NCBI GenBank assembly: GCA_003231075.1
Contig: QIIF01000040.1
Coordinates: 1-10,810 of the forward strand
DNA length: 10,810 nt
Reading direction: 5' to 3'
DNA from: Candidatus Falkowiibacteriota bacterium
GTDB taxonomy: Bacteria; Patescibacteriota; Patescibacteriia; Patescibacteriales; SZUA-104
Position numbers and translations under genes: made by a program. The notes below the pieces were generated by a model. That model was not told where the DNA came from. It saw only the letters and a program-made list of their open reading frames with translations, and made no database searches. Positions 1 through 8,494 of this stretch are shown here, piece after piece. Position 1 is the stretch's first letter. Every line of letters begins with the position of its first letter.

Positions 1-90
1 AAAATAACTTAAAACAAATAGAGCTTAAACTTCTCATCCCTCTTTTTTTACGGTGTATATTGGATAAAACCCTAACTCATTTTGCTGATA

Positions 91-119
91 TTTACACTTA
101 AGCGCGTTTATGCTAAATT
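91..119 (+). promoter_or_regulatory. Candidate sigma70-type promoter for the SNF2 gene
   Basis: TTTACA at 91-96 (5 of 6 to the -35 consensus) is followed after exactly 17 bp by TAAATT at 114-119 (4 of 6 to the -10 consensus). This would start transcription near 126, about 48 nt before the start codon and just upstream of the leader hairpin at 131-159. The background is very AT-rich, so chance matches are likely. The rest of 1-90 shows no gene that I can support. Confidence 0.35.
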
Positions 120-130
120 TATTATAAATA

Positions 131-159
131 AAACTATGATTTATTAAAAATTATAGTTT
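131..159 (+). promoter_or_regulatory. AT-rich stem-loop plus T-tract in the leader of the SNF2 gene
   Basis: The arms at 131-142 and 148-159 pair over 12 positions (one G.T wobble) around a 5-nt loop, and a T-rich run follows at 160-167. The shape resembles an intrinsic terminator but the stem is almost all A/T. It ends 14 nt before the ATG at 174. It could terminate an upstream transcript, act as a leader structure, or be a chance product of AT-rich sequence. Confidence 0.4.
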
Positions 160-173
160 TTTATTTTGCGCCT

Positions 174-3100
174 ATGTTTAATAAAAAATCATTAAAAAGC
201 AACTTAAGAAATTTTTTCGCGTCCCGTATATTCAGCCGCGGAGTTGAATATTATAACGGCAATTGCGTTGAGAGCTTAAAGGTTTTTCCGGCAAAAGATG
301 AAAAGAAAATTAAAATTATGGGAGAAGTGGCGGGCAGTGATTATTATAACGCCAATATGTCTTTTGATCTGAAAAATAATAAATTCAGCGGCATGGATTG
401 CGATTGCCCATACGATGATAACTGCAAACATTTGGCGGCCTTGGGCTTGGAATTTATTGAACTATCGGAAAAATTTTACAGCGATAGTAATTTTAACTTT
501 GATAATGACAAAAATTTTAAGGAAAAATTAATTAGCTGGATAAATAACCTGAAAAAAGCGCGGAATTATGAAGGATATAAAGATGAAAGCTACGCGTATG
601 ATTATGCTGAAAACGATGATTTTTACGATGACAAAGAATTGGATCGCAGAGAAGATGTTGCGGAGAGAGAACTTAAAGAAAAAATTATGGACAGAAAAGA
701 AAAAACGGAAAAACAAAATGATTTTTACGCGGGAAGAACAAGAGAAGAATTAATGGAAGAATTAAAAGTTTGGGCAAGCGCGGGCGACGCTCCCGGCGGA
801 GCGATTGACGGCGTGATCCATGAACTGGCGTTAAGAAGCGTTGATTATATCGGAGGCGAGAATAAACGAAACATTAATTCAACCGCGGCTCCGGCGGCAA
901 GTAAAACAGAGAAGATAAAACAAAAAAAAGAATTTGATCCGGCAAAATTTCAAGTTGTTATCCAATATGACTATGGTTTTGATATTCATATACATAAAGG
1001 AAGAAACAAAACTATCGGCCCAAGCCAAATTTTACAAAATTATTCAGGATTTTCCAAAACTCAAAAACAGCTTTTTGAATTTATAAAAAAATTCTATACT
1101 TCATGGAAATTCAGCGATAATATTGATTATGGCGAACTTTTTAATTTGATTAAACATTCCGGACTGAAAATTTTTAAGCAAAGAAGGTATCATTGGAATA
1201 TACGGCTGCAGGAATTATTTTTCGCTGAAAAGCCGGAAAAAATAAAAGCGGAGCTTATTTTAAAAAAACATAATGATTTATATTACGGCTACATTAAACA
1301 TACTTTCATTTTTAAACTTAACGAAATTTACGAGTTTAAAGACGGGGAGCGGAATAATCAGCTTTTTTTCGGCAACGAATATTTAACATACATCTCCGCG
1401 AATACTATTCATTTTTATAAAATTCCTTCTATCCTCATAAAAATTATTTCCCGTGTTGAATTAAGGCGAAGCCGTTATTACGGATATGAGGATAATTTTT
1501 TGCAAATAGCGCTGGAAGATGATGAAATTATTAATTTAAACCAAGTCATTAATGACGGAAAAAAATATCTTGATTTAAAAACAAATTTAAAAGCGGATTA
1601 CAATATTCAAAAATTCAACAAGTCGGATAAATGCATCGCGGTTGATTTTGATCACTCTAAAGGGTCGCTTGAGGTTAAACCTGCGATTGACTACGGTTTT
1701 TGCCTGCAGAATGTTTCAGAAACAATTTATTACGCCAAAGGAAAATATAATCGCGGATTCAAAAGGCGGGAGTACAAATACCAGGATAAATATGCGATGG
1801 AAATAAATAATAAAAGCATTTTATACGCGCCGCTCGCGATTAAAAAAGAAATTGATTTATTTAAAAATTTTTATAACCAAGAACAAACCGGATTTACTAA
1901 AACATTAAAATGCGGACGCAACGGAGAGAAACAAATTTTTGAATTTTTTAAAAATCACTGGCCGGAAATTAAAAAAATAGCGGATAGAAATAACTGTAAA
2001 ATAATATTCACCCGCGATGAATTCAGCTTCGCGGAGGAAAATTTCCGCGCTGACTTTAATGTTGGCTTGGACGCGGAAAACGACTGGCTCTGGTTTGATG
2101 TTAATTGCTACGGCGGAAAAGATAAAATCAGCTTGGAAGATTTAAAAAAATATGTGGAAGACAAAAAAGAATTCATTAAAATGGACGACGGACGCTTCTT
2201 AAAAATCGCGAACTTTGAAGAGCTTGAAAGATTTGTAATGATGCTTGAGAGTTTTTACGCGCGCGAACAAGGCGGTGGTTTTGAGGGAAAGCTTTACCAC
2301 GCGCCGGAATTGGAAAATATTTTTACAAGCTCAAAATATTATAACGCTCAAGTGGAAAACAGCTTTAATAAATTTATTAAAGAGGCAAAAAGCGGAAAGC
2401 CGGTCAAGAAAGTAAAATTAAAGCCGCGGTTTAATAAAATTATGCGCGACTACCAAAAAACGGGAGTTGATTGGTTTTATTTTTTACGCAAATACCGGTT
2501 CGCCGGAATTTTAGCCGATGATATGGGGCTTGGGAAAACTTTACAGGCGCTGGCTCTCGTAGAAATGGAAAGGAAACAAAATAAGCCGTCAATCGTTATT
2601 TGCCCAAAGTCAATATTGTATAATTGGAAAGCGGAAGCGAAAAAATTCGCGCCTAATCTTAAGGCGGTGATAATTGACGGTTTTCCGGCTGAAAGAAAGG
2701 CAATGATAAAAGCCGCGAAGAAAAGCGATTTAATAATAACCGGATACGCGACTATGCAAAAAGACGCGGAAGTCTATGAAAAAGAAAAAATAAAATTTAA
2801 TTATTGCGTCTTGGACGAAGCGCAATTTATTAAAAACCACACAACGAAAAACGCGCGGATTGTAAAAAAAATAAACGCTGATTACCGGCTGGCGCTGACA
2901 GGCACGCCGCTTGAAAACAATGTCTCGGAAATATGGTCTATTTTTGACTTTTTAATGCCGGGATTTCTGGGATCATATAAAGTGTTCGTAAAAAAATTCC
3001 AAAATCCAATAATGAAGCAGAACAACGCCGCGGCTCTGGATAATTTACGCAAAAAAGTGGAATGCTTTATGCTGAGGCGGGTCAAAGGAGAAGTTTTAAA

Positions 3101-3836
3101 AGAGCTGCCGCCGAAAATTGAGCAAGTGTCCCATTGCTATTTGGAAAAAGCGCAAAATATTTTGTATCAGGAAATTCTTGCCAATGTAAAATCGGAAATT
3201 TTTACGACTGTCCAAGAAAAGGGATTTAACCGGGCGCGCATTCATATTTTGGCGGGACTGATGAAGTTAAGGCAGGTTTGCAACCATCCTGTTCTTCTCT
3301 TAAAAGATAAAAATTATACAAAATACGAATCGGCAAAATTAAATATGTTCGCGGAATTGATAGATGGAATAATCGGAAACAAAAAAAAGGTCTTGGTGTT
3401 CAGCCAATTTACAAAAATGCTTGATATTCTGTCCAAAGAGCTTGAGAAAAAAGAAATCAATTATAACTACCTTTCCGGCCAAACAAAAAACCGCCAGGAA
3501 CTTGTTGACGATTTTAATAATAACATAGATAAGCAAGTTTTCTTAATCAGCTTAAAGGCCGGCGGCACGGGACTGAATTTGACCGCGGCCGATAATGTAA
3601 TCATCTTTGATCCATGGTGGAATCCGAGCGTGGAGAACCAGGCGATTGACCGCGCGCATAGAATCGGCCAAAAAAATTCCGTTAATGTCTATCGCCTGAT
3701 CACTCTCGGCACGATTGAGGAAAAAATAGTTAAACTGCAAGAGAGGAAAAAATTCCTATTTGACAGCTTAGTCGGCGAATCCAAAGATCTTTTCCAAAAA
3801 CTGACATGGGATGATGTCCAGGATTTGTTTAAGTAA
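174..3836 (+). CDS. SWIM zinc-finger SNF2-family helicase/ATPase
   Basis: A 1220-residue, cytoplasmic, probably DNA-translocating ATPase of the bacterial SNF2 (helicase superfamily 2) group. The N-terminal SWIM zinc finger is visible as C76, C78, C84 and H86 (CxC-x5-CxH). A charged linker (about 110-185) and a long middle region (about 260-770) of the SNF2-associated kind follow. The ATPase core starts near 800 nt-wise at residue 765: Walker A MGLGKT at 784-789, Walker B DEAQ at 881-884, motif III LTGTP at 908-912, QVCNHP at 1034-1039, DPWWNP at 1146-1151 and RAHRIGQ at 1160-1166. All key residues are intact, so it should hydrolyse ATP. The ATG at 174 gives a complete SWIM domain, but no Shine-Dalgarno motif precedes it. 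It is a single-gene unit, convergent with the Bro-N gene. Its biological role (repair, transcription recycling, defence) cannot be told from sequence. Confidence 0.95.
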   Translation: MFNKKSLKSNLRNFFASRIFSRGVEYYNGNCVESLKVFPAKDEKKIKIMGEVAGSDYYNANMSFDLKNNKFSGMDCDCPYDDNCKHLAALGLEFIELSEKFYSDSNFNFDNDKNFKEKLISWINNLKKARNYEGYKDESYAYDYAENDDFYDDKELDRREDVAERELKEKIMDRKEKTEKQNDFYAGRTREELMEELKVWASAGDAPGGAIDGVIHELALRSVDYIGGENKRNINSTAAPAASKTEKIKQKKEFDPAKFQVVIQYDYGFDIHIHKGRNKTIGPSQILQNYSGFSKTQKQLFEFIKKFYTSWKFSDNIDYGELFNLIKHSGLKIFKQRRYHWNIRLQELFFAEKPEKIKAELILKKHNDLYYGYIKHTFIFKLNEIYEFKDGERNNQLFFGNEYLTYISANTIHFYKIPSILIKIISRVELRRSRYYGYEDNFLQIALEDDEIINLNQVINDGKKYLDLKTNLKADYNIQKFNKSDKCIAVDFDHSKGSLEVKPAIDYGFCLQNVSETIYYAKGKYNRGFKRREYKYQDKYAMEINNKSILYAPLAIKKEIDLFKNFYNQEQTGFTKTLKCGRNGEKQIFEFFKNHWPEIKKIADRNNCKIIFTRDEFSFAEENFRADFNVGLDAENDWLWFDVNCYGGKDKISLEDLKKYVEDKKEFIKMDDGRFLKIANFEELERFVMMLESFYAREQGGGFEGKLYHAPELENIFTSSKYYNAQVENSFNKFIKEAKSGKPVKKVKLKPRFNKIMRDYQKTGVDWFYFLRKYRFAGILADDMGLGKTLQALALVEMERKQNKPSIVICPKSILYNWKAEAKKFAPNLKAVIIDGFPAERKAMIKAAKKSDLIITGYATMQKDAEVYEKEKIKFNYCVLDEAQFIKNHTTKNARIVKKINADYRLALTGTPLENNVSEIWSIFDFLMPGFLGSYKVFVKKFQNPIMKQNNAAALDNLRKKVECFMLRRVKGEVLKELPPKIEQVSHCYLEKAQNILYQEILANVKSEIFTTVQEKGFNRARIHILAGLMKLRQVCNHPVLLLKDKNYTKYESAKLNMFAELIDGIIGNKKKVLVFSQFTKMLDILSKELEKKEINYNYLSGQTKNRQELVDDFNNNIDKQVFLISLKAGGTGLNLTAADNVIIFDPWWNPSVENQAIDRAHRIGQKNSVNVYRLITLGTIEEKIVKLQERKKFLFDSLVGESKDLFQKLTWDDVQDLFK

Positions 3837-3894
3837 ATTACTACCGGTTTCACCGGCAAAATTGGCAAACGGACTTCGTCCTTCTGTCTTTGTC

Positions 3895-3926
3895 ATTCCG
3901 TGCGGAGCGAAGCGGAGACACGGAAT
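3895..3926. repeat. Hairpin repeat, 8-bp perfect arms
   Basis: attccgtg at 3895-3902 is the exact reverse complement of cacggaat at 3919-3926. The 16-nt loop is purine-rich and contains cggag twice. It sits 58 bp after the SNF2 stop codon. It looks like a dispersed intergenic hairpin element of the sort scattered through some bacterial genomes, but only one copy is in this window. It might stabilise or end the SNF2 transcript; there is no T-tract after it. Confidence 0.5.
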
Positions 3927-4022
3927 CCAGGGTTTAACGGTACGACTTCTTTCATACTGCGTTCGTGAAATACTAATATTCCTGCGGCTCCCTCCCGGAT
4001 TCTGGATAAGCTTCGCTTTTCT

Positions 4023-4150
4023 CCTCGGCAGAATCTCTCCCGCCGGAGCGGAAGGATTCTGCCGGTTTCATCCGATAATGCGGTTTATCCGATAATCCAT
4101 ATTAAACGCGATAACCGGCATAATCCCCTAACGGGAGATTATGCCGCGGC
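4023..4150 (+). repeat. 128-bp two-hairpin repeat, left copy
   Basis: This segment matches 8578-8705 at 123 of 128 positions with no gaps and in the same orientation. It holds two hairpins. Hairpin A at 4026-4064 has 10-bp arms (cggcagaatc / gattctgccg) with an inner 4-bp ccgc/gcgg stem. Hairpin B at about 4117-4147 has 10-bp arms (cggcataatc / gattatgccg) extended by ccc/ggg around a taac loop. Between them atccgataat occurs twice. The surrounding 3837-4284 carries no gene that I can support; open frames crossing it are made of repeat sequence. No transposase or target-site duplication is visible. Confidence 0.9.
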
Positions 4151-4159
4151 GAAATATTA

Positions 4160-5121
<962 letters not shown>

Positions 5122-5124
5122 AAA

Positions 5125-5138
5125 GTTAAGCGTTAAGC
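5125..5138 (-). repeat. Tandem heptamer (2x GCTTAAC) just before the Bro-N start
   Basis: On the minus strand GCTTAAC occurs twice back to back, ending 3 nt before the ATG of the Bro-N gene, in the place where a ribosome binding site would be expected. It may be chance, or an operator for the DNA-binding protein encoded next to it. Confidence 0.35.
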
Positions 5139-5315
5139 ATGAAAAAATATTTTATTACGATGGTATTTTAAATATTCCTCTCTGCCAATTATCGGGATTC
5201 CTTTAAATTTTTGTTTTTGATAAATTCCCAATCTTTCAATATTTTTTTGTCCGCCGTTGGCTCCATGCTTTGCGTGGAGCCGAATTGCAAACGATGGGAT
5301 AGAAAGAAAAGGCAT
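5133..5315 (-). CDS. Possible short ORF or gene remnant upstream of Bro-N
   Basis: A 60-codon open frame ends with TAA 11 nt before the Bro-N start codon. I do not recognise it. Its first third crosses the hairpin at 5259-5281, so those residues are repeat-derived. The remaining residues (about 25-60, rich in K, I and Y, including GIPIIGREEYLKYHRNK) look more protein-like and use A/T-rich codons like the neighbours. It could be the 3' stub of a gene cut off by repeats, or plain chance. No ribosome binding site supports a start. Confidence 0.18.
   Translation of the reverse strand: MPFLSIPSFAIRLHAKHGANGGQKNIERLGIYQKQKFKGIPIIGREEYLKYHRNKIFFHA
5259..5281. repeat. Tight stem-loop, 10-bp arms, TTT loop
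   Basis: ggctccatgc (5259-5268) pairs with gcgtggagcc (5272-5281) around a ttt loop, with one T.G wobble. The short loop and GC-rich arms predict a very stable hairpin. A close relative with an AAA loop lies at 5344-5364. There is no T-tract on either side, so it does not look like a standard terminator. Confidence 0.6.
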
Positions 5316-5343
5316 TTTAGCATTATCCGCGGCTTACATCATA

Positions 5344-5364
5344 GCTCCATGCAAAGCGTGGAGC
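5344..5364. repeat. Tight stem-loop, 9-bp arms, AAA loop
   Basis: gctccatgc (5344-5352) pairs with gcgtggagc (5356-5364) around aaa. The arms are identical to those of the hairpin at 5259-5281 while the triloop is changed from TTT to AAA, so the two are copies of one small element. It lies just downstream of the operon that ends at 5399 and could protect the 3' end of that mRNA. Confidence 0.6.
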
Positions 5365-5398
5365 CGTCGCGGTTTGTTCTTGTAATTACCCTTGTGTT

Positions 5399-6679
5399 CT
5401 ACCCGACAGAATCTCTCCCGCCGGAGCGGAAAGATTCTGCCGGTTTCAAACTTTCTGTTTTGCTTATTATCATAATCTTTTCTTTATCTATTAATATTTC
5501 TCCCGGCTTCCTCATTCCCGGAAATAAAGACATCATTGTCGCGCCGTAGGCGCCTGCCCGCAAAAATGCTAATATATCACCAATATTAACTTTAGGTAAT
5601 TTTCTGTCTTCGGCCAAATAATCGCTTTGCAATACGGAATTAGCGCAAATAGTATAAAAATTAATTTTCTTGTTTATAAGTTTATCGGCCGCCACGACAT
5701 CATGATACCCGCCGCTTTTCCAGCCATAAATATATGGACGGGCAAAAACACCGAAACCGCAATCTACTCCTAATTCAATCCAATCATCCATATTTTTAAT
5801 ATTAACAACTTTTACCAGTAACATTCCTGCGTCGCCCATAAGCGATCTGCCGGGTTCAATCTTTAAATTGACTTTGCGGGCAAAATGTTTTGACGCTTCT
5901 CGCATTAATTCCGAAACGCACTTTCCGTAATTTTGCCAATCAAATCCTTGATCAGTTGTTTTGGGCGGCAGACCAAAACCTGCGCCAAAATTAATATATT
6001 CTATGTCTTCAAATTCTTTGGCGCAATCTATGAGATATTTATTAAGTTTCAAGAACGGCTTAATATCCATCATGTTAGAAGCAATATATCCATGGACACC
6101 GATTATTTTCAAGCCATACCGCCTTGCCAAATTTTTGGCTTTGTCAAATTTATCTCTCTTAATTCCCACTCTCGCTTTGAATTTATAAGGTTTGTTCGTG
6201 ATATATTGTCCGGTCGCTTTAACATGCGCGAAGATTCTTATTCCTATTTTATTATTTACATTGGTTTGCCGTTTTTTTATTTGTTTTAATAATTTTCCAT
6301 ATTTTTCTATTTCTTCCAGTGAGTCAAAATTAATTTGTATCTTATTTTTTATAAACATCGCCATATCCTCCTTGTCCAAATTCGTCGTGGTGACAGAAAT
6401 TTTACTGTTCGGAAATCCGGCATTACGGGCAATAAGATATTCTTTCGCCGAATTTATCTGCAAATAAGATCCTTGTTCGCGCAAAACTTTTAATATTTTC
6501 AATCTATCATTGCACATAATGGCATAATGCAATTGCTTCGGCTCGTATTGAATTGAGGAATAAATTTTTCGGTAGGCGGTTCGAATCTGTTCGGCATTAT
6601 ATACATAAAGAGGAGTGCCGAACTCCTCAGCCAACTCCGATGCTTTAAATTTTTCAATCTTCAAATGATTATTTGCCAT
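5399..6679 (-). CDS. LysA/ODC-fold (group IV PLP decarboxylase-like) protein with altered active site
   Basis: A 426-residue protein with the alanine-racemase-like barrel and C-terminal beta domain of diaminopimelate/ornithine/arginine decarboxylases. Fold motifs kept: FGTPLYVYN at 20-28, GAGFG at 232-236, EPGRS at 275-279 (phosphate and PLP contacts in the family), RP at 314-315 and GAYG at 376-379. Active-site changes: the YAVKAN motif reads YAIMCN, so the PLP-binding lysine is Met55; the family HxHxGS reads HGYIAS (Tyr198 for the PLP-stacking His); the catalytic CES-D segment reads VLQSD (Val349 for Cys). The bases support these reads (codon ATG for Met55). It is either a non-catalytic relative or a divergent enzyme. 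It is the last gene of the operon and its ATG overlaps the preceding gene by 11 nt; GAGGCGAG upstream is a weak ribosome site. Residues 412-426 come from the repeat at 5404-5448; the family domain ends near 411. Calling it lysA would be unsafe. Confidence 0.9.
   Translation of the reverse strand: MANNHLKIEKFKASELAEEFGTPLYVYNAEQIRTAYRKIYSSIQYEPKQLHYAIMCNDRLKILKVLREQGSYLQINSAKEYLIARNAGFPNSKISVTTTNLDKEDMAMFIKNKIQINFDSLEEIEKYGKLLKQIKKRQTNVNNKIGIRIFAHVKATGQYITNKPYKFKARVGIKRDKFDKAKNLARRYGLKIIGVHGYIASNMMDIKPFLKLNKYLIDCAKEFEDIEYINFGAGFGLPPKTTDQGFDWQNYGKCVSELMREASKHFARKVNLKIEPGRSLMGDAGMLLVKVVNIKNMDDWIELGVDCGFGVFARPYIYGWKSGGYHDVVAADKLINKKINFYTICANSVLQSDYLAEDRKLPKVNIGDILAFLRAGAYGATMMSLFPGMRKPGEILIDKEKIMIISKTESLKPAESFRSGGRDSVG
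5404..5448 (+). repeat. 45-bp hairpin core of the 128-bp repeat, inside the 3' end of a gene
   Basis: Matches 4026-4070 and 8581-8625 at 43 of 45 positions. It carries hairpin A only: cgacagaatc / gattctgccg arms with the ccgc/gcgg inner stem; one arm mismatch makes an A.C pair next to the end. The rest of the 128-bp element is absent. It lies inside the last codons of the LysA-like gene, which terminates with TAG 3 bp beyond the element. Confidence 0.85.
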
Positions 6680-7433
6680 ATTGTTTTCTCGCCTCGCTCA
6701 TTTTTTTCAGTAATGAGCTTGTTAAATCTTTAAAAAAACTGTTTTTATAACGCTCCATAATTTTAATGCCTTGTTCAGTGACTCCGCCCTTTGTGCATAC
6801 TTGCGGAATGACTTTAAATCCTTCTTTTTTTAGAAGCGGAACAAAAATTTCCAGCATCTCATTTAAAACTTCTGAAGCTTTTTGCTTATTTATTTTCTTT
6901 TCTTCCATTAACGAACTTGTATACAATTTCAAAAATTCGGCTACAATAGCGGGCAAGCAGCTTGATAAATGAGTATAGGCGTCAATTTCGCTTTCTTTAA
7001 TTTCATGGATGTTACCGATTTTTGCAAGTAGCGTTTTGACTTTGTTTTGATCAAATTTATTGGTGTATTTTCCCGCTAATAATAAAATCGGACCGCCGAT
7101 TTTATTTAACATACTGGGAATTATTCTTATCAGCTTAATTCTTCCAAGTTTTTCGTAATATGTATTTTCGTAAATTGCCGCTATCGCAGTCACAAATATT
7201 TTATTTTTTTGTTTTATCTCGGCAAAAAGACTTTTTATATCCTGCGGCCGCACACAAAGAAAAACAATATCGCTTTTATCCACTGTTTCCTGAACGGAAT
7301 TGGCGCGTGAATATTTTTTACCGTTTATTTTACGCAGATCAAAAACGATAATGTCGGACGAACTCAAAAACTCCGCAAATCTTTCTGCTAACATTTTTCC
7401 AATATTGCCTAAACCGATGATACCTACTTTCAT
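6669..7433 (-). CDS. Pyrroline-5-carboxylate reductase family protein
   Basis: A 254-residue NAD(P)-dependent reductase of the ProC family (E. coli ProC is about 269 residues). The Rossmann motif GLGNIG is at 7-12, the FLCVRPQD turn at 58-65, IRIIPSMLN at 102-110 (family VRVMPNTP), THLSSCLPA at 154-162 (family TALSGSGPA) and the C-terminal dimerisation signature TKGGVTEQG at 214-222. ProC reduces 1-pyrroline-5-carboxylate to proline; divergence at the MPNTP and SGSGP segments leaves the true substrate open. The start ATG at 7433 gives the usual MKVGIIGLGN opening and lies 2 nt after the stop of the aminotransferase gene; a GTG at 7439 overlapping that stop is an alternative that adds two residues. 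The 3' end overlaps the LysA-like gene by 11 nt, which implies translational coupling in one operon. Confidence 0.88.
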   Translation of the reverse strand: MKVGIIGLGNIGKMLAERFAEFLSSSDIIVFDLRKINGKKYSRANSVQETVDKSDIVFLCVRPQDIKSLFAEIKQKNKIFVTAIAAIYENTYYEKLGRIKLIRIIPSMLNKIGGPILLLAGKYTNKFDQNKVKTLLAKIGNIHEIKESEIDAYTHLSSCLPAIVAEFLKLYTSSLMEEKKINKQKASEVLNEMLEIFVPLLKKEGFKVIPQVCTKGGVTEQGIKIMERYKNSFFKDLTSSLLKKMSEARKQYGK

Positions 7434-7435
7434 AA

Positions 7436-8257
7436 TCACTTTTTAAAAATTTCTTTATCGTAATAGTCTTTAAATAATTTTCCGAGTAAACGAGTTTTTT
7501 TAAAATCAGTTTGAAAAACTATGCCGTCAATCTGTTTTATCGGCATTATATTCATTGATGTGCTTGAAATAAAAATCTCGTCATAATTTTTAATATCTTT
7601 TAACGGAATATCTATTTTTTTCACCATAAAATTATTTTTTGCCGCCTCCATAATAATTTTTCTTGTTATGCCGTGTAAAACTTTATCGTCCGGCGGAGTA
7701 AAAATTGTTTGCTGTTTAATCGCAAAAAAATTACTTCGCGTCCCCTCGCGGATGTTCCCTTTATCGTCAATAAGCAAAGATTCCAGGGCATTTTGTTTTT
7801 TTGCTTCGCGAAGAGCAATAAAACTCATCAGCAAATCTTTTGTTTTTGATTTAGGCACACGCCTTTCTCCGTAAAAAGTAATTACTTTTACGCCCTGCTT
7901 ATAAAATTTATCGGGATAAAAAGTCAATCCGCCAACGGAAAAAATAAACAATTTTGTTTCTTCTTCGTCGGGGTCGCCGATTAAAACAATTCTCAATAAA
8001 GCGTTTTTTATTTTGTTTATTTTAATTAATTTATGAATCCACGACACCACATCCTCTTCTTTGTAGCCGTGCTCTATGCCAATCAGTTTTGCGGATTCAA
8101 AAAGGCGGATAACATGAAATTCAGGAAAAAATATTTTTCCTTGGACAACTTTTATTGAAGTATAAACGGCAAAATCAAAAAAATAACCTTTGTCGGCAAT
8201 TGAAATTTTCGCCTCTTCTGCATTAATAATTTCCCCATTATAAATTGCTTTTGTCAT
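7436..8257 (-). CDS. Class IV PLP-dependent aminotransferase (BCAT / D-amino acid transaminase family)
   Basis: A 273-residue transaminase of fold type IV. Visible family features: N-terminal YNGEIINAEEAKISIADKG (6-24), the H48/R51 pair in FHVIRL, the predicted PLP lysine K138 in SKTKDLL, EGTRSNFF at 171-178 with the conserved Glu171, LHGITRK at 194-200 binding the cofactor phosphate in relatives, and SSTSMNIMPI at 231-240. All catalytic positions are present, so it should be active. The family includes branched-chain and D-amino acid transaminases and aminodeoxychorismate lyase; the residues do not let me choose. The usual YExIR in the N-terminal part reads YTSIK (32-36), which may shift specificity. 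It is the first gene of a three-gene operon. Upstream GATAAG touches the ATG, so a canonical Shine-Dalgarno is lacking. Confidence 0.9.
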   Translation of the reverse strand: MTKAIYNGEIINAEEAKISIADKGYFFDFAVYTSIKVVQGKIFFPEFHVIRLFESAKLIGIEHGYKEEDVVSWIHKLIKINKIKNALLRIVLIGDPDEEETKLFIFSVGGLTFYPDKFYKQGVKVITFYGERRVPKSKTKDLLMSFIALREAKKQNALESLLIDDKGNIREGTRSNFFAIKQQTIFTPPDDKVLHGITRKIIMEAAKNNFMVKKIDIPLKDIKNYDEIFISSTSMNIMPIKQIDGIVFQTDFKKTRLLGKLFKDYYDKEIFKK

Positions 8258-8376
8258 CTTATCGCATTAAAAATCAAGGGCGTTGGCAATTTTCGCCATT
8301 AAACGCGCCAACACGCAAAATAACACTTATCCTTAATTTTATCTAAAAAAATTTAACGGCTGCTCTATTTAATTTT

Positions 8377-8382
8377 ATTATA
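8377..8382 (-). promoter_or_regulatory. Candidate -10 box for the aminotransferase operon
   Basis: A perfect TATAAT on the minus strand, about 120 nt before the aminotransferase start. No good -35 is found at 16-18 bp. The implied leader contains a 6-bp inverted repeat, gttggc at 8282-8287 with gccaac at 8307-8312, too weak to call a regulatory element. Confidence 0.3.
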
Positions 8383-8494
8383 ACAAAAATTATTCTTTTT
8401 ACCTAATAAAAAAACAACCGAAACAGTAGAAGGTATAATACATAATGTGATTTTGTGGAAAATAACTATCCGCTTATTTCCGTGATATCGCAAA

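Noticed and set aside
3811..4095. 94-codon plus-strand open frame after the SNF2 gene
   Set aside because: It begins inside the SNF2 gene in another frame and then translates hairpin repeats; no family-like segments.
4023..4150. Insertion sequence
   Set aside because: The element is only 128 bp, encodes no transposase, and no flanking target duplication can be seen.
5399..6679. Frameshift or pseudogene explanation for the altered LysA-like active site
   Set aside because: The frame is continuous, motifs before and after each changed residue stay in register, and gene overlaps with the operon are preserved.
8434..8439. Perfect TATAAT on the plus strand
   Set aside because: No -35 at a usable distance (the 17-bp position reads aaaaca) and no plus-strand gene follows; could only matter if the 8495-8552 hairpin is transcribed.
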